A DNA stretch of 64,000 nt from Catonia carolina (Eukaryota; Arthropoda; Insecta; Hemiptera; Achilidae), in the NCBI GenBank assembly GCA_035578175.1, contig JAQMRL010000006.1, positions 66,940,001 to 67,004,000 on the forward strand, in the 5' to 3' direction. Under the pieces are notes generated by a model. The model was not told where the DNA came from and ran no database searches. It worked only from the letters and a program-made list of their open reading frames with translations. The translations under genes were made by a program, and so were the position numbers. Position 1 is the stretch's first letter. Every line of letters begins with the position of its first letter. Shown here one piece after another: positions 10,698-21,885 of the stretch.

Positions 10698-13320
10698 CAC
10701 AACGTACCTTGCTTCTTTAGTAGAAGATGAAGGCACTCCGTTTCCTCTTGCGTCTGATGCTATTCGTTCCAGCACCTATGTCAACGAAATTTTAACCGGT
10801 GCTTCCAATTTCAAGGAGGCTGAACTTCTCATTGACCAGCTCATTGAATTATTCGCTTTAGGAGGCTTTCAATTACGTAAATGGTCTTCTAATCATCCTG
10901 ATCTACTGCAACGTTTTCCAAACGATCATCTGGAAAATCCAGTCTGTTTCTCAGATGAAACCTCGTCGATTAAAATCTTAGGGCTTCAGTGGAACCCCAC
11001 TTCTGATTCATTTTCGTATCATGTAATTCCTTTCGACTCTGAGGTCACCAAACGAACTGTGCTTTCCTATCTTGAAAAAATCTTCGATCCTCTCGGCTTC
11101 CTCACTCCGGTCACCTTCTGGGTAAAACACTTCTTGAAACAACTCTGGAACAACAATCTACAGTGGGACGACAAGTTACCGCCGCTCCTCAACAACGCTT
11201 GGAATAAATTCAGTACTGACCTGTCTTCTTTACAAAATTTTCGTTTACCTCGGCTAATCACTGTCAACGGCGCTGAATACCGAATACTTGGATTCTGCGA
11301 TGCTTCCGAAAAAGGTTACGCGGCTTGTGTTTACCTTCACGTGCAAACAAGCTCTTATTCTAACATGTTTCTACTCAAAGCCAAAAGCCGAGTGTCTCCG
11401 TTAAAAAACGTTACCATTCCTCGTCTCGAATTATGCGCTGCACTCTTGTTAGCTCGTTTAATTTCTTCTATTTCTGATTTTGCGAACTCAATCTCTTGTT
11501 GTGAATTTCGACTATTCACTGATGCTAGTATCGTGTTGGCCTGGTTACAAACACCACAACACCGCTTGAAAATGTTTATTGCCAATCGTGTGCAACAAAT
11601 TCTTTCTTTAACCGATGTAAACTCCTGGTCTCATATTTCTACAGATCAAAACCCTGCTGATGTCGCTTCACGTGGTACCAATTGTACCGACTTGATCAAT
11701 CACCCGTTATGGTGGCAAGGTCCGCTTAATTATCGTGCGCTATATTCCGATTGGCCTGCGATTAATATTCCGTTCGTTTCTACCGACAAACTCGACTTAC
11801 GGCAAGAAAAAATATGCCTCGCCGTTTCTGCTGATCCTTCGTTTCCCGACGATATCTTGTTAAAATTCTCCTCGTTTTCTCGCTTGACAAGAATCATGGC
11901 TTATGTTCTGCGCTTCGTTAAAAAACTCAAGTCTCCTTCCGTCGTTTTCTCCTCGTTTCTGACTTCAGAAGAAATCTGCACTGCTACTAACGTTTGTGTA
12001 AAATTAACTCAACTGCGCTATTTCTCCGATGACATTCATGCTATCGCCAAAGGCAAAATGCCATCCAAATCGATTATTTCATTGTCGCCTCAGCTCAACG
12101 ACCAAGGTATTCTAACAGTAGGCGGTCGTCTATGCCGTTCTGCTCTTAGTACAACCGCACAGCATCCCATGTTGCTGCCAAAACGTAGCCACTTAACCAA
12201 TTTAATATGTGACTATTATCATCGATTGTCGCTTCATTCGGGACCTCGCACAACACAAGCTCTAATAGTTCAGCAGTTCTGGATTTTATCTGCTAGAAAC
12301 GTCATTCGCCAACGAATTCATCGCTGCGTTCGCTGCATTAGATACAACGGACGACCTGCTCAACCTATGATGTCTACACTGCCTTCTTCTCGTGTCACTG
12401 CTTCCCGAGCATTTTCATCTACTGGTGTTGATTTTGCCGGCCCTTTCTTCGTAAAAACTAGTCGTCTTCGTAAAACTTCCTGCTGCAAGGGCTATTTGTG
12501 TGTCTTCGTTTGTATGTCGACTAAGGCCGTTCATCTTGAGTTCGTTTCCGACCTCTCAACCGAGGCCTTTCTTGCTGCTCTAGATCGTTTTGTATCTCGT
12601 CGAGGTCTGCCGTCGGACATTTACTCCGACAACGGCACCAACTTCGTAGGCGCCAAAAATAAATTTATCGATATTTATCATCTAATTCGTCGTTCATCTA
12701 CTGCTATTGGGAATCATCTCGCCGCGCTGAAAATAACCTGGCATTTTAATCCACCTTCTGCGCCAAATTTCGGCGGGTTATGGGAGGCCGCCGTTAAATC
12801 AGCCAAACACTGTTTCACTCGACTCATCTGAGACAAACCGTTGCTTTTCGAAGAGTACATAACGTTATTTGCTCGTATCGAAGCTGTCTTAAACAGCCGA
12901 CCACTGTTTCAATTCTCGTCTGACCCCAGCGAAGAAAGATTTATGCTGACTCCTGGGCACTTTCTCATCGGATCGTCTTTGTTACAGCCACCCGAACAAA
13001 GCACGATCGATCAACTTCGGCCTGCTTCACGCTGGCAACAACTCAAAGTTCTAGTTCAGTCATTCTGGAAGCAATGGTCCCTGAACTATTTGCACACGCA
13101 AACTCAGCGTAACAAGTGGACTCGTGCTTGTGACAACCTTCAAGTAGGTCGTGTTGTCATCGTACAAAACCTAGACACTGCCCCTGCCTTATGGCCACTG
13201 GGTACCGTCACTAACGTTTTTCCCGGTAGAGACCGCACAATTCGTACCGCTGAGGTTAAAACCATCCACGGTACATACATTCGACCCGTCTCAAAGCTGA
13301 TTGTCTTGCCTGACAACTAG
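10690..13320 (+). pseudogene. pol: BEL/Pao pol: RT core, RNase H, integrase
   Basis: In order: RT palm, where the usual YVDD is YVNE (codons at 10777-10788), RT connection (FDPLGFL), and RNase H with GFCDASEKG, RLELCAALL, FTDAS and NPADVASRG. The integrase has an HHCC zinc region ending CVRCIRYNG, then a DDE core with GVDFAGPF, SDNGTNFVGA and FGGLWEAAVK. A TGA at 12829-12831 interrupts it; the same frame continues with DKPLLFEEY to the BEL-specific C-terminal domain (WQQLKVLVQSFW) and stops at 13318-13320. RT with N-E instead of D-D should be inactive. The integrase looks otherwise well conserved. Confidence 0.92.
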
Positions 13321-13990
13321 GCTTTTTTCTCTAAAGCCTCTTCTCGTCGTCTTATTCTCCTCGTAGTCTTCAGTGTCTCGTCGTCTTCCTCTTCTCGTCG
13401 TCTTCTTCTCCTCGTAGTCTTCATTGTCTGCGTCGTCTTCCTCCTCTTCGTCGTCTTATTCCTTTACTAGGAGTTCAATTTTCTGAGTAGGTTGCTACTG
13501 TTCCACCACTGAATACATTTTTATTACAACAATGCATACAGTCGTTTTGCCTATTCCGGCATCCTATCGCCTGTTCCAATTCTTAAACTCTCGTCTTCTC
13601 CGTTTTGTTTCTTCGTCTCTTCTTCTTCGTCGCTTCTGGTTGTCAACCCTCGTTGGCAATCACATCAAGATCGTTCCGTTGCTCGTTGGCTTCCGCGCAA
13701 GCCGTGGAAGATGCTCCGTACGTCGATTGGCCGGGCAAACTCGCGCGTTTGTCACGCCACATCAAGATGTGTCCGTTCCTCGTCTCATTCGCTTCTTCTT
13801 CAGTCGTCTTCAATGCATCGTTCGTCGTTCTTTCGCTACGTTTTCCGCTCCCTGTTGCTTCAGGGCGGGCGGCTTCGTTCTTCGTCTTCTTCCTGCGTTT
13901 TCCGCTCCCTGTTGCTTCAGGGCGGGCGGCTTCGTTCTTCGCTGCGACTTTTTTTTTGTAAATCGCTTACTTCGATTTAGGCGGGCGGTA
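13321..13990 (+). repeat. Repeat-rich spacer between BEL pol and 3' LTR
   Basis: 13321-13470 is a pyrimidine-rich array built on CTCGTCGTCTTC-like words. Two copies of a unit of about 57 bp containing CCGCTCCCTGTTGCTTCAGG follow at about 13838-13945. The end GGCGGGCGGTA directly abuts the LTR, where a polypurine tract is expected. The overlapping open frames here look like by-products of the Ser/Arg/Phe-rich repeats. Confidence 0.7.
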
Positions 13991-14760
13991 TGTTAACGCC
14001 AGTATGTGCTGACAAAATAAATCATATTGTTCCCGCCGCTCTAATCCTTTCAGTCTGCCAACACTTCCTCTGGCATCATTAATTACGTATTTCTCCCCTC
14101 CACCTAACTCATTTCCTTCCTGCAATTACACACTGTTGTTTCTGCATGCGTCGTGTGTGGGTGTGCTCGCCTGTTTGTCTGCCTCATGGCGTCGGGTACG
14201 CTACCCGTACTTACAAGTTCGCGTCTGCTACCTGTTGTTGCGTCTCTTGTTTAAAGTTCTATTAATTGCTCATGTCTATCGTGTGAACTGTTACTGTGTT
14301 TACTCATGTACTTTTGTTGTGAAATAATCGCTTATTTGCAGCTATCGTTTAGCGTCTATTCGTTTAAGTCCACGCGGCGTGCTCAAGTATGTGTCTTCAA
14401 GTTAAACCCAGGTGAGTGTAACCTTTACATTGCGTATGTAGTTCAATAGTGTGTGATTTTCATTGTATGTCGATTCCTTATGTTTCTTACTTCCTAACCA
14501 TTTTGTCAGTCACCTTACATTGTTTAAATTATCGCATATACTATCTCAGTCGTTTCGCCGTGATTGCTGGCGCCGTTATAAGCAATCTGGTCCTCTGGTA
14601 TTCTATCGTTTGTTTCTTCTATTGGTTTTACGTTAAAGGGTTGTCTGGCGTGGACAATCAATTAATGTATTTCATAAGTTCCGTGCCCTGTACTAAACAT
14701 TCGTTATTCCGTACTTCGGAATCTTTAAATCAAGGTATTCCTACGTTGGTTGCCTTAACA
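13991..14760 (+). repeat. BEL/Pao 3' LTR
   Basis: 770 bp, about 99.6% identical to the 5' LTR by eye, followed by the CGAAT duplication. Confidence 0.95.
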
Positions 14761-14849
14761 CGAATCACAATTTCTTTTTCAAACATATGCACCGATTGAC
14801 AACTATTTTTGCCCATACAGTTTTATTACTTGTTGTCCATACAGAATTA

Positions 14850-15026
14850 TTACTCCAAAAAGCCATCGATTTTGTCTTTGCAACGAATACTTTTTACTAA
14901 AAATCTGTGCATTCCAAAAATCAAACAAGTAGCCGATATAATCATAGTTGGAAAAATAATCAGTTTACTTACGAAGTGTAGCAGAAATACAGCTGCGACG
15001 ACAAACATCAAGCAAAGTTCTTTCAT
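14850..15026 (-). CDS. Small hydrophobic ORF
   Basis: A 58-codon ORF with an ATG at 15026 (MKELCLMFVVAAVF). It is strongly hydrophobic through about residue 40 and ends in a Lys/Arg-rich tail (RFLVKSIRCKDK). It would be a small membrane or secreted peptide. A GTAAGT at about codon 19 could be a 5' splice site, making this a first exon. No family is recognised; a chance ORF is possible. Confidence 0.2.
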   Translation of the reverse strand: MKELCLMFVVAAVFLLHFVSKLIIFPTMIISATCLIFGMHRFLVKSIRCKDKIDGFLE

Positions 15027-15397
15027 GTTTCTAAATCTTCAGTAAAAATTCTTTAACAAAAGAATTAAAATTTACTGGACTCGGAAATGCCTAAAAATCT
15101 GCGAAACACAAAACTAAATTAAGTTACATGTAAATCATGATTTTCGCACATTCCACTTACATAGGTATTTCTAAAACCGTGAACACTTTCATGAAATATA
15201 TTTAGGATTTATAAGAAGCAACAAAATTTTTCAGTAGCTTCTTAGCTCTATCTCAAACGTTTGATAGAGTTTGGCATTATAATACCTACTTATTGAAATC
15301 AGATAAAATACGTTCTGACTGCGTACGTACGGAGGTTCTCACTTCATTACATCCTTTTAGAGAAGCTTAGCATTCACTTTTTGATTTTAAAATTAAA

Positions 15398-16175
15398 AAT
15401 CTGGTGAGAAACACTCACACAACTTTCTCTTGCCAATGCAAATAATTAACAATAAACCTAACAATAGTAATAAAACATTAGAAATAAACAAATAACTAAC
15501 CTCAATAAACATAACCTTATTTTAATCATGAGTGAAAGACGGAAAATGAAAATCGACCTCAGTTTGACTTAAAAATACGGAAAATCACTCTTTCTCACTA
15601 AACTAGGCTCTGTAGTGAAAAATGATGGAAATAAAAGTTGTAGATCTATTAATTTCCTATAAATTATATTATATACACTTTTGTCGTAAAATGAATTCTA
15701 AGGCCGAAATCTTAAAAAAAATCGATTTTTCACACGTTTTCGTAAAAAAAAGTTAGAAAATCGCAAATTACCGCTAAACTAAGCGTTGTACACAAAATTG
15801 TTTGAAATAAAAGTTGTAGGATTTTAAATTCTCTATAATTTTTATTATATACATTGTTGCGCTAAAATGCATATTAAAGTCGTAATCTTAAAAAAACTAC
15901 GTTTTTACGAGAAAACACCCTCACCAAGAATTTCAGCCAAGTAGGCGCGTAACCTATCTTATAGAGCATAAAAAATTTAGTAAACCAGGCGATTTTAAAA
16001 AAAATCGTATGACCAGTTTTTGAGAAAATCGCCAAAAAGTGAAAAATTATACGAATAAACTACTACTTCCGGTTAAACGATTTTGATGAAAATGTTCGTG
16101 TCGGGTTCGGTAGTGGTATGTAACTTAAGTTTCACGTTTCAAGTTCGTACAAAGTTCCGTTCTTGAGATATTCTG

Positions 16176-16248
<73 letters not shown>

Positions 16249-16268
16249 ACACGCACGCACGCACACAC

Positions 16269-16335
<67 letters not shown>

Positions 16336-16666
16336 CACACACACACAAACGCACGCACACAAACACACACACACTCACACACACTCACACACACGCACAC
16401 ACACACACACGTGCACACACACACACATACACACACTCACAAACACACACTCACACACACACACAAACACACACACACACACACACATACACACTAACGC
16501 ACACACAGACACAGACACACACACACAGACCAATCGCTAAAAACATGTTTTTTGGTTTTAGGGGTCTGAAAACGTATAGATCCGGTGAAAACTCGATTTC
16601 GAAAACGCGACATGAAAACAATACTTTCCTTCCTATATATTCATATAGGCAAGAGAAAGTAAAAAT
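15398..16666 (+). mobile_element. R1 repeat family, copy A (with long CA tract)
   Basis: The fullest copy of a non-coding family seen six times here (others near 27.7-28.35, 30.23-30.64, 31.55-32.53, 33.6-34.5 and 61.79-62.28 kb). It starts CTGGTGAGAAACACTCACAC and ends GGCAAGAGAAAGTAAAAATA. It has a perfect 13-bp inverted repeat near its ends: ACTTTCTCTTGCC at 15422-15434 and GGCAAGAGAAAGT at 16648-16660. The interior has internally repeated TAAACTAGGCT / AAAGTTGTAG modules. Near the 3' end is a CA microsatellite followed by AGACCAATCGCTAAAAACATG. No transposase is present. It is probably a non-autonomous DNA transposon; the superfamily is unknown. Confidence 0.7.
16179..16530. repeat. (CA)n microsatellite, ~350 bp
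   Basis: Almost pure CA/TG with TA, CG and CT interruptions. It occupies a fixed position inside R1 copies, where the copy at 34366-34382 has only about 17 bp. The His/Thr and Cys/Val open frames across it are artefacts. Confidence 0.97.
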
Positions 16667-17220
16667 ACATAAGTGAATTGCAATTTATAAAATATATTCT
16701 CAACGAGAGACATTAAATAGAATAAAAATACTTTGTCACAATTTTAAAAATCGATCAATTTCTCTTCATTGAAGTGTTGTTAGAAAACAAGTTGAAAATT
16801 TAGCTTACTTATTAACTTTATGAAACTGATTACAAAAATGTGAACTATCTAAATGTTAAGGAAATATTCTGACCTACGCCAGCTGAACGATTATGATATC
16901 AAATTTTGTCTGCAATTTTTTTCTTGTGACATGTAACACCTGGATGAGAAAAATAATTTGTAAATAAATGTTTTTGAAAATTTTAAACTAATATTTTGTT
17001 TTATACAGAAATAAGCAGCTAGTAAGGGAAAACTCCGTAAAAGTAATAATTTATTTAACCACCCACTTCAATTTTCGTTGTTTCTGTTCAATATTGTGTA
17101 GTCTGTTCAATTCAGTCCGCAAGGAATGTAGATTTCGTTTTGTATCCCTCGTATGTGAGAAACGTGTTGTAACATAGTTCATGATTAGTCTAGAAAGTGT
17201 TAGTGTAATAAATTGTTTAT

Positions 17221-17480
17221 TTGCAATCGCCGACCGGGGCCGACGAAACGTGGCAAAACGTTGTTTGTAAAATTAGTGGCCCTAAAAGGGCCGTTGATTG
17301 GTTGCGGGTCCTGAAAAGGACCGTTGTATTTAATGGTTTGGTATCCCTGAAATGGCCATTTAATTGGTTGCGAGTCCTGAAAAGGACCGTTGTAGTTAGT
17401 GGTTTGGTGGCCCTGAAAAGGCCCGTTGAAGGTGGCCGGACACGGCGGTATGGCGTGTGTAGAGTGGTATCTGAACGGTA
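17221..17480 (-). repeat. Tandem histone-type 3' stem-loop array
   Basis: Read on the minus strand, this contains copies of GGTCCTTTTCAGGACC-like hairpins at 17278-17292, 17307-17322, 17343-17358, 17373-17388 and 17409-17424. Each is preceded by CAAC or a related word, as in replication-dependent histone mRNA 3' ends (6-bp stem, UUUC loop). Spacing alternates 29/36/30/36 bp, so the true unit is a dimer of about 66 bp. The first has a 3-nt loop; the third is badly mispaired; the fourth and fifth each have one mismatched pair. No histone coding sequence is adjacent on either side. Confidence 0.6.
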
Positions 17481-17970
17481 ACGGCTCAGCTACTGGGTTC
17501 CTAGCCTAGCCTTTCTTCAGCGGCAGTTGGGTTCTCACAGCAGACTGGCAGTTGTGAGCCCCAGAGGCCCGCAGTGTTTGGTTGGCGTAGGCCGTCGGCC
17601 GAAAGCGCGGTCGAGGCGGTTCCCTCCGGGCCTGCGCTGACCTCAGTCTTCACCGTGGTGTCAGCCGGCACCTATGGGCTTTTATCGGCTGACCAGTGTA
17701 GGAATGTGGCGTTTACCACCGGTAGCATTGTCCAGGGATGGCTTCGTCAGGGCTCGGCAGAGCTGTTCATCTTCTTGATATGTTTTCTCAGTTTGGAAGC
17801 TGGCTGCATAATGTGCCTTCCGGGTCGATGCCGTCGCTTAAATCCCTCCCAGACGAGTCCACTTCAAGGTGGAGGGGAGGCACTGCTTACTGCGCGTCAG
17901 CAGCGCTACTAACGTCTTGTTCTGGGACCGTATGCATCGCTGATAATCTTGGGAGCCGCTGGTGACACTA
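17480..17970. other. GC-rich unclassified block
   Basis: This is markedly more GC-rich than its neighbours, with sharp changes on both sides, so it looks like the end of an inserted element (perhaps a non-LTR retroelement) together with the hairpin array to its left. Open frames in two phases are short and unrecognised. I see no terminal repeats. Confidence 0.4.
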
Positions 17971-18184
17971 CGTAAAGGTTGCCTTTAATGTTATGATATT
18001 GTGTATTGTACGGGATGGAGTGTGTTGAACAAGGGTAGTGAACTGCGATGAATAAGATATTTCGAATAAGACTTCTAAGAAATCGAATATGGTAAAAATG
18101 TATGTTTTTATTTTGATTCATTCTAAGGAGTACAAGAATGACGGACTTTTGTTAGAAGATCTCGTACTTGTTCAGAGGGTCTAT

Positions 18185-19250
18185 CAGTGGTTCCTAACCC
18201 GCAGTGATCTGCGGACCACTCAACCTGAAAGTGAACAACCACGGACCACCCATTACATTATTGCATATATCTTATTAGTTGTAACTTAATAAAAAGGTGA
18301 TTAAATAAAACAAATTTTCAGCAAAAAACCATTGTTGTTAATTAAGAAATTATTATTACAAACATATAATTGTTATTTTCAGAAAATAGGGTACGTTGTA
18401 CATCACAAAAAGTAAAAATACTTTTTAACTGTAAATTGTCTTTTAATAAAATAAGGAATACAGAATTTACTTAGTCAAAAATAAAAATTATCAAAAATAA
18501 TAAGATTGTGTCTCACTGCTTCCATTTTCTGGGAAACAACGAGCAAATTCACTTTTGAGGTTGCCTAAGTGGCCGAGTAGGTTGTGCTGCACGTGGTCTG
18601 TAACAGTAGCATAATCCTCGTTGTTAGCAAGAGCTTTGAAATTCGCAAAAGATTGAAAGTTTTTCCTTCAACTTTTACTATCCAGTGATCAAGCTTCCAC
18701 AAAACGCCCGAAGTTTGTCCTCCAATGCAAATATATTATCAACACCTTCCAAATTTTCGTTTCCAGAACCTTGTAGTTGTAAGTTTAATTGGTTCAAGTG
18801 GCCAAAAACATCCACAATATACGCGAGTCGAATCTCATAGCTTGATTCACTCAGTTGTTCCAATAAATGTTGCATTTTAATCTCAATAAATACTTTAAAC
18901 TCCTCTGTTAACTCATATAAGCGTGCTAACATATTGCCTTTTGACAGCCAACGCACCTCAGTTATTATAAAGTAGTATTTCGTGCTCGAAGTCTAATTCT
19001 GCGCATAACTTTTTGAAAATACGTGTGTGTTTTTGAATACCTTTAACAGAGTTCACCATCTTTACGGCCAATTTCATGGTATAAGTCTTCCGGCATGGTT
19101 TTCGATGCTAATGCTTGCCAGTGAATTAAGCAGTGATTTAATCACGGGAAAATAATACTTTTTTATAAGTAGTCACGGAACTCTCACGGGCCACACCGAA
19201 GGCTCTCACGGACCACCTTTGGTCCGCGGACCACCGGTTGGGAAACACTC
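18185..19250. mobile_element. hAT-type transposon remnant
   Basis: The ends CAGTGGTTCCTAACC (left) and GGTTGGGAAACACTC (right) are inverted versions of the hAT terminal pattern CAGxGxTTCCCAACC. The subterminal sequence has GCGGACCAC / GGTCCGCGGACC words. A transposase fragment lies inside on the minus strand. The 8-bp flanks do not match, so the target duplication has decayed or the ends are off by a few bases. Confidence 0.65.
18678..18956 (-). pseudogene. hAT transposase fragment (ZBED/GTF2IRD2-like)
   Basis: The open frame begins RWLSKGNMLARLYELTEEF, the well-conserved block of hAT transposases related to ZBED and GTF2IRD2 proteins, and runs through VDVFGHLNQLNLQLQG and FALEDKLRAF. Upstream on the same strand (to about 19150) recognisable pieces such as ALASKTMPEDLY and FKKLCAELDFEHE appear in shifting frames. 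The gene is therefore a short decayed central segment of a protein that is normally about 600 residues long. Confidence 0.75.
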
Positions 19251-20900
19251 TAAATTAACTATTAGACCGCACGCATGAAAGCGCTTAGCGCTTTTGGAGG
19301 AGTCAGTCAGTAACTGATTCACAATAACAAGGCAAAAATGTAATAATAGAAAAACAATTGAAGAACAACTTGGTTTTCAAGAGAAAATTATTCAGGAGAA
19401 CGACATACCGAAATGGAACGATGAATAATCGACAGCAATTTTGGAGTAATGAAGAGAAAAATATTTAAAAAAAAAAGAAAACGCAAGATGGAATATGAGA
19501 AGGAAAGCAAGAACATTAAAACGAGTAACTCATGTGTGACTTACTGAATTATTATTTATATTAAATTAATTTGAATGCAATGAAATTAAAGAAAAGAAAT
19601 AATCAAATAAACCTGCATTATTTATAATACATACATAGCAAACAGATATAAAAGCCACGAATTTGAAAGACATTAAACTGTTAGATATTGGTAGTGATTA
19701 TTTGCTTAATGTATACACTAGTTGTAACATTGGTAGAAAACACTAACCTGAGTTTTGTTCCTCGATGAATCCGCTGTAATGTAAAGTAAGGCAGAATAAG
19801 ATCTGAGAAGGTTTGCCATATACATACCCAATATATTGTGTTATACATGTCACCACGCTTAGCTAAAACGTCCCTCTTTTAAATAAGTTTATTACTTATT
19901 TTTTTATAATGCGTATAACATTGACACAGTGAAACGTCATTGATTTTACATAGAAAAAAATACTTGGCACCTACCTATACAAATAAAAACAATTTTTAAT
20001 TTATATTTAGTTTTCAGACGCTTCTCGCCTTAACTGTAACCATCTTGTGTTGCTTGATAGTCAGTAGGTTAATTTCGTTGACAACTATACAAGTTCTGCC
20101 CATAACAGACAGGTGGAGTGTCAAATTATTTACACTCAATCTGTTAGTTTCAGGGCTAAAATAAATAGTTCTGTTTCTTATCACATGGTCAGCCAATTAA
20201 ATGACTGAATCATTTAAGAACAGAAGAGGCAGAGGTGTAAAAGACACTAATCAGAGTTATCTCCTCTGAAAGTAATGAATTTCTTTTTACAGCCAGACCC
20301 TGTGGTGAATGAAGTGAAGGTGTCATTTGCAGAGTGGAAAATATGTACTTTTCAGAGGGTCCGGCATGCTGATAAGCGTAGTTTTTCACTCAGTGAGGAA
20401 GGCATGGTAAACCACCTCACTCCTCGTTTTACTTAGTAAAAGCTCTAAAGGTTCAAACCAGCCTTTCGGCTGTTGACCAAAACAACAACTATACAAGTAA
20501 CGGTGTTTTGCACCCACACTTTGCCAGTGTACTTTACAGTGCATTAAGTTCTTTCCGCTGTACTGTTTCAACCGGGGCACGCCCCAGACCACATAGAGCT
20601 TGCCCATAAAACTGCGGTTTAGCGACCTATCCTTGCCTGCTTTCGAGGTAATGGGCGCTGGCCGTAGCACCTTCATGTGCTATTCGTATTACATGGTTGT
20701 GCGTAGTACTTCCATGTGTGGTAGAGCCAATTTCAACGCATTTAGCAGCGTAACGAGCTCGACACCTACTCGTCCAAAGTTTACACGACTACTGAGAAGA
20801 GTGGGGCGCCCTGCAGACGTGATCGCACCCACTTATTTGGGTTGGCCTCTCAGGGGTTGTGGGTTTTCCTGCTAGGTAGAATTCCGCAGCTACTAAACTG
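19251..20900. other. Non-coding stretch; GC-richer 20.3-20.9 kb
   Basis: 19251-20210 is plain AT-rich DNA. 20280-20880 is GC-richer and may be the untranslated tail of a non-LTR element (AACCACCTCACTCCTCG, CCAGCCTTTCGGCTG), which is inference only. The open frames there have no recognisable protein features. Confidence 0.35.
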
Positions 20901-21692
20901 ATTAAATTCCTTCGGAATGGGTGTAGTTAACTAAGGAGTGAACAGATAAAGACGCGTGTACTATTTCAACCTTCTTGAGTACATTTCAGCTGGTTTTACG
21001 CATTCGAATAGCTAAAGTGAACGCTGATCTTTCCGTGTTAACCTTTAACTATAGCTGATATTGTGAAATAAAAACAGCAAAAGTTCTGTTTCTCAAGGTT
21101 ATGATCTAACAGCTGATACATGGTCCATGGTCGCTATGACCACCAAAAAAATTCAGTCATTGAATGAACGGTTTCATCATTACTTAAATTTTTGTCATTG
21201 AATATCAAAGGACTCAGTTATTAGCCCCTATAACAAACTCACTCTCTAAATAACTAACACTTTTCTGTTCGATATTTTATAACAAACTTGAATAAACTAA
21301 GTAAACGTGATTTCTTTACGAAATAATAAAAATTATTGAATAGAATTACGTTATGTAAAATTACAATTTTTAATCTAAAATTATGTTTTTTGTTCATTAT
21401 CGAACAAAGAAGAAAAACAATTTTAATTGTTTTTAATAAAGACCAAATTTGATCAACTCCAAGGGCCTAGGGAGATAAGAAAACAAACATTTCCAACAAA
21501 AGTCGAAATTTGGATTGTAAAGACTAAAATTTTACACTTCTTCAATAAAAAAACCATATTTTCAGAAACTGCCGTTTTAATTTAGAAACAAAAAGAAAAT
21601 TGTATTATGAACAAATCTTCAGTTAACTTATTTGCAAAACAATTAGTCAAACAATAAATACATGAAAATCTTCAAAATAAAAAGTTACTTTA

Positions 21693-21873
21693 GGCCGCCT
21701 CCGTAGCGTAGTGGTTAGCGCATTGGCCTGCCACGCGGAGGTCCCGGGTTCGATTCCCGGCGAGGGTCTGGAAATTTTCACACGTCAAATCCCAAAGTTA
21801 ATGTTACACAATCCACCGTAGTCGCTAATGACCAAGTTGTTGATGCGACTCTAAGTAAATAAATAAAAAAAAA
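21693..21873 (+). mobile_element. tRNA-Gly-headed SINE with target duplication
   Basis: The head resembles tRNA-Gly: A-box TAGCGTAGTGGTTAGCGC, anticodon loop CTGCCAC (GCC), T-arm CCGGGTTCGATTCCCGG. The acceptor stem has a mismatch and no normal 3' end, so it is not a working tRNA gene. The tail contains GTCGCTAATGACCAAG and TGATGCGACTCTAAGTAAAT and ends in poly-A. Flanks AAAGTTACTTTA (21681-21692) and AAAGTTACTCTA (21874-21885) form a 12-bp duplication with one mismatch. Confidence 0.9.
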
Positions 21874-21885
21874 AAAGTTACTCTA

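Larger units (their letters stand above)
6720..14760 (+). mobile_element. BEL/Pao LTR retrotransposon, full length, disabled
   Basis: Two 770-bp LTRs (6720-7489, 13991-14760) start TGTTAACG, end TTAACA, and are flanked by the same 5-bp duplication CGAAT (6715-6719 and 14761-14765). The order is Gag zinc knuckles, aspartic protease, RT, RNase H, integrase, then a BEL-type C-terminal domain. The LTRs differ at about three sites (0.4%), so the insertion is young. Even so, pol carries three frame breaks, one in-frame stop and a changed RT active site. It may have been moved in trans, or some indels may be assembly errors. Confidence 0.95.

Noticed and set aside
13532..13996. Overlapping Ser/Arg/Phe-rich frames before the BEL 3' LTR (env candidate)
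   Set aside because: They arise from the tandem repeats in three phases at once; no signal peptide, furin site or fusion domain is visible.
16125..16540. Long open frames on both strands with His/Thr or Cys/Val repeats
   Set aside because: They are translations of the CA microsatellite and carry no codon-level evidence of coding.
17221..17481. 86-codon ORF across the hairpin array
   Set aside because: The repeated VLKRTVV peptide is just the translation of the stem-loop repeats.
21693..21770. Functional tRNA-Gly gene
   Set aside because: Acceptor mismatches, a SINE tail and flanking target duplications show it is a SINE.
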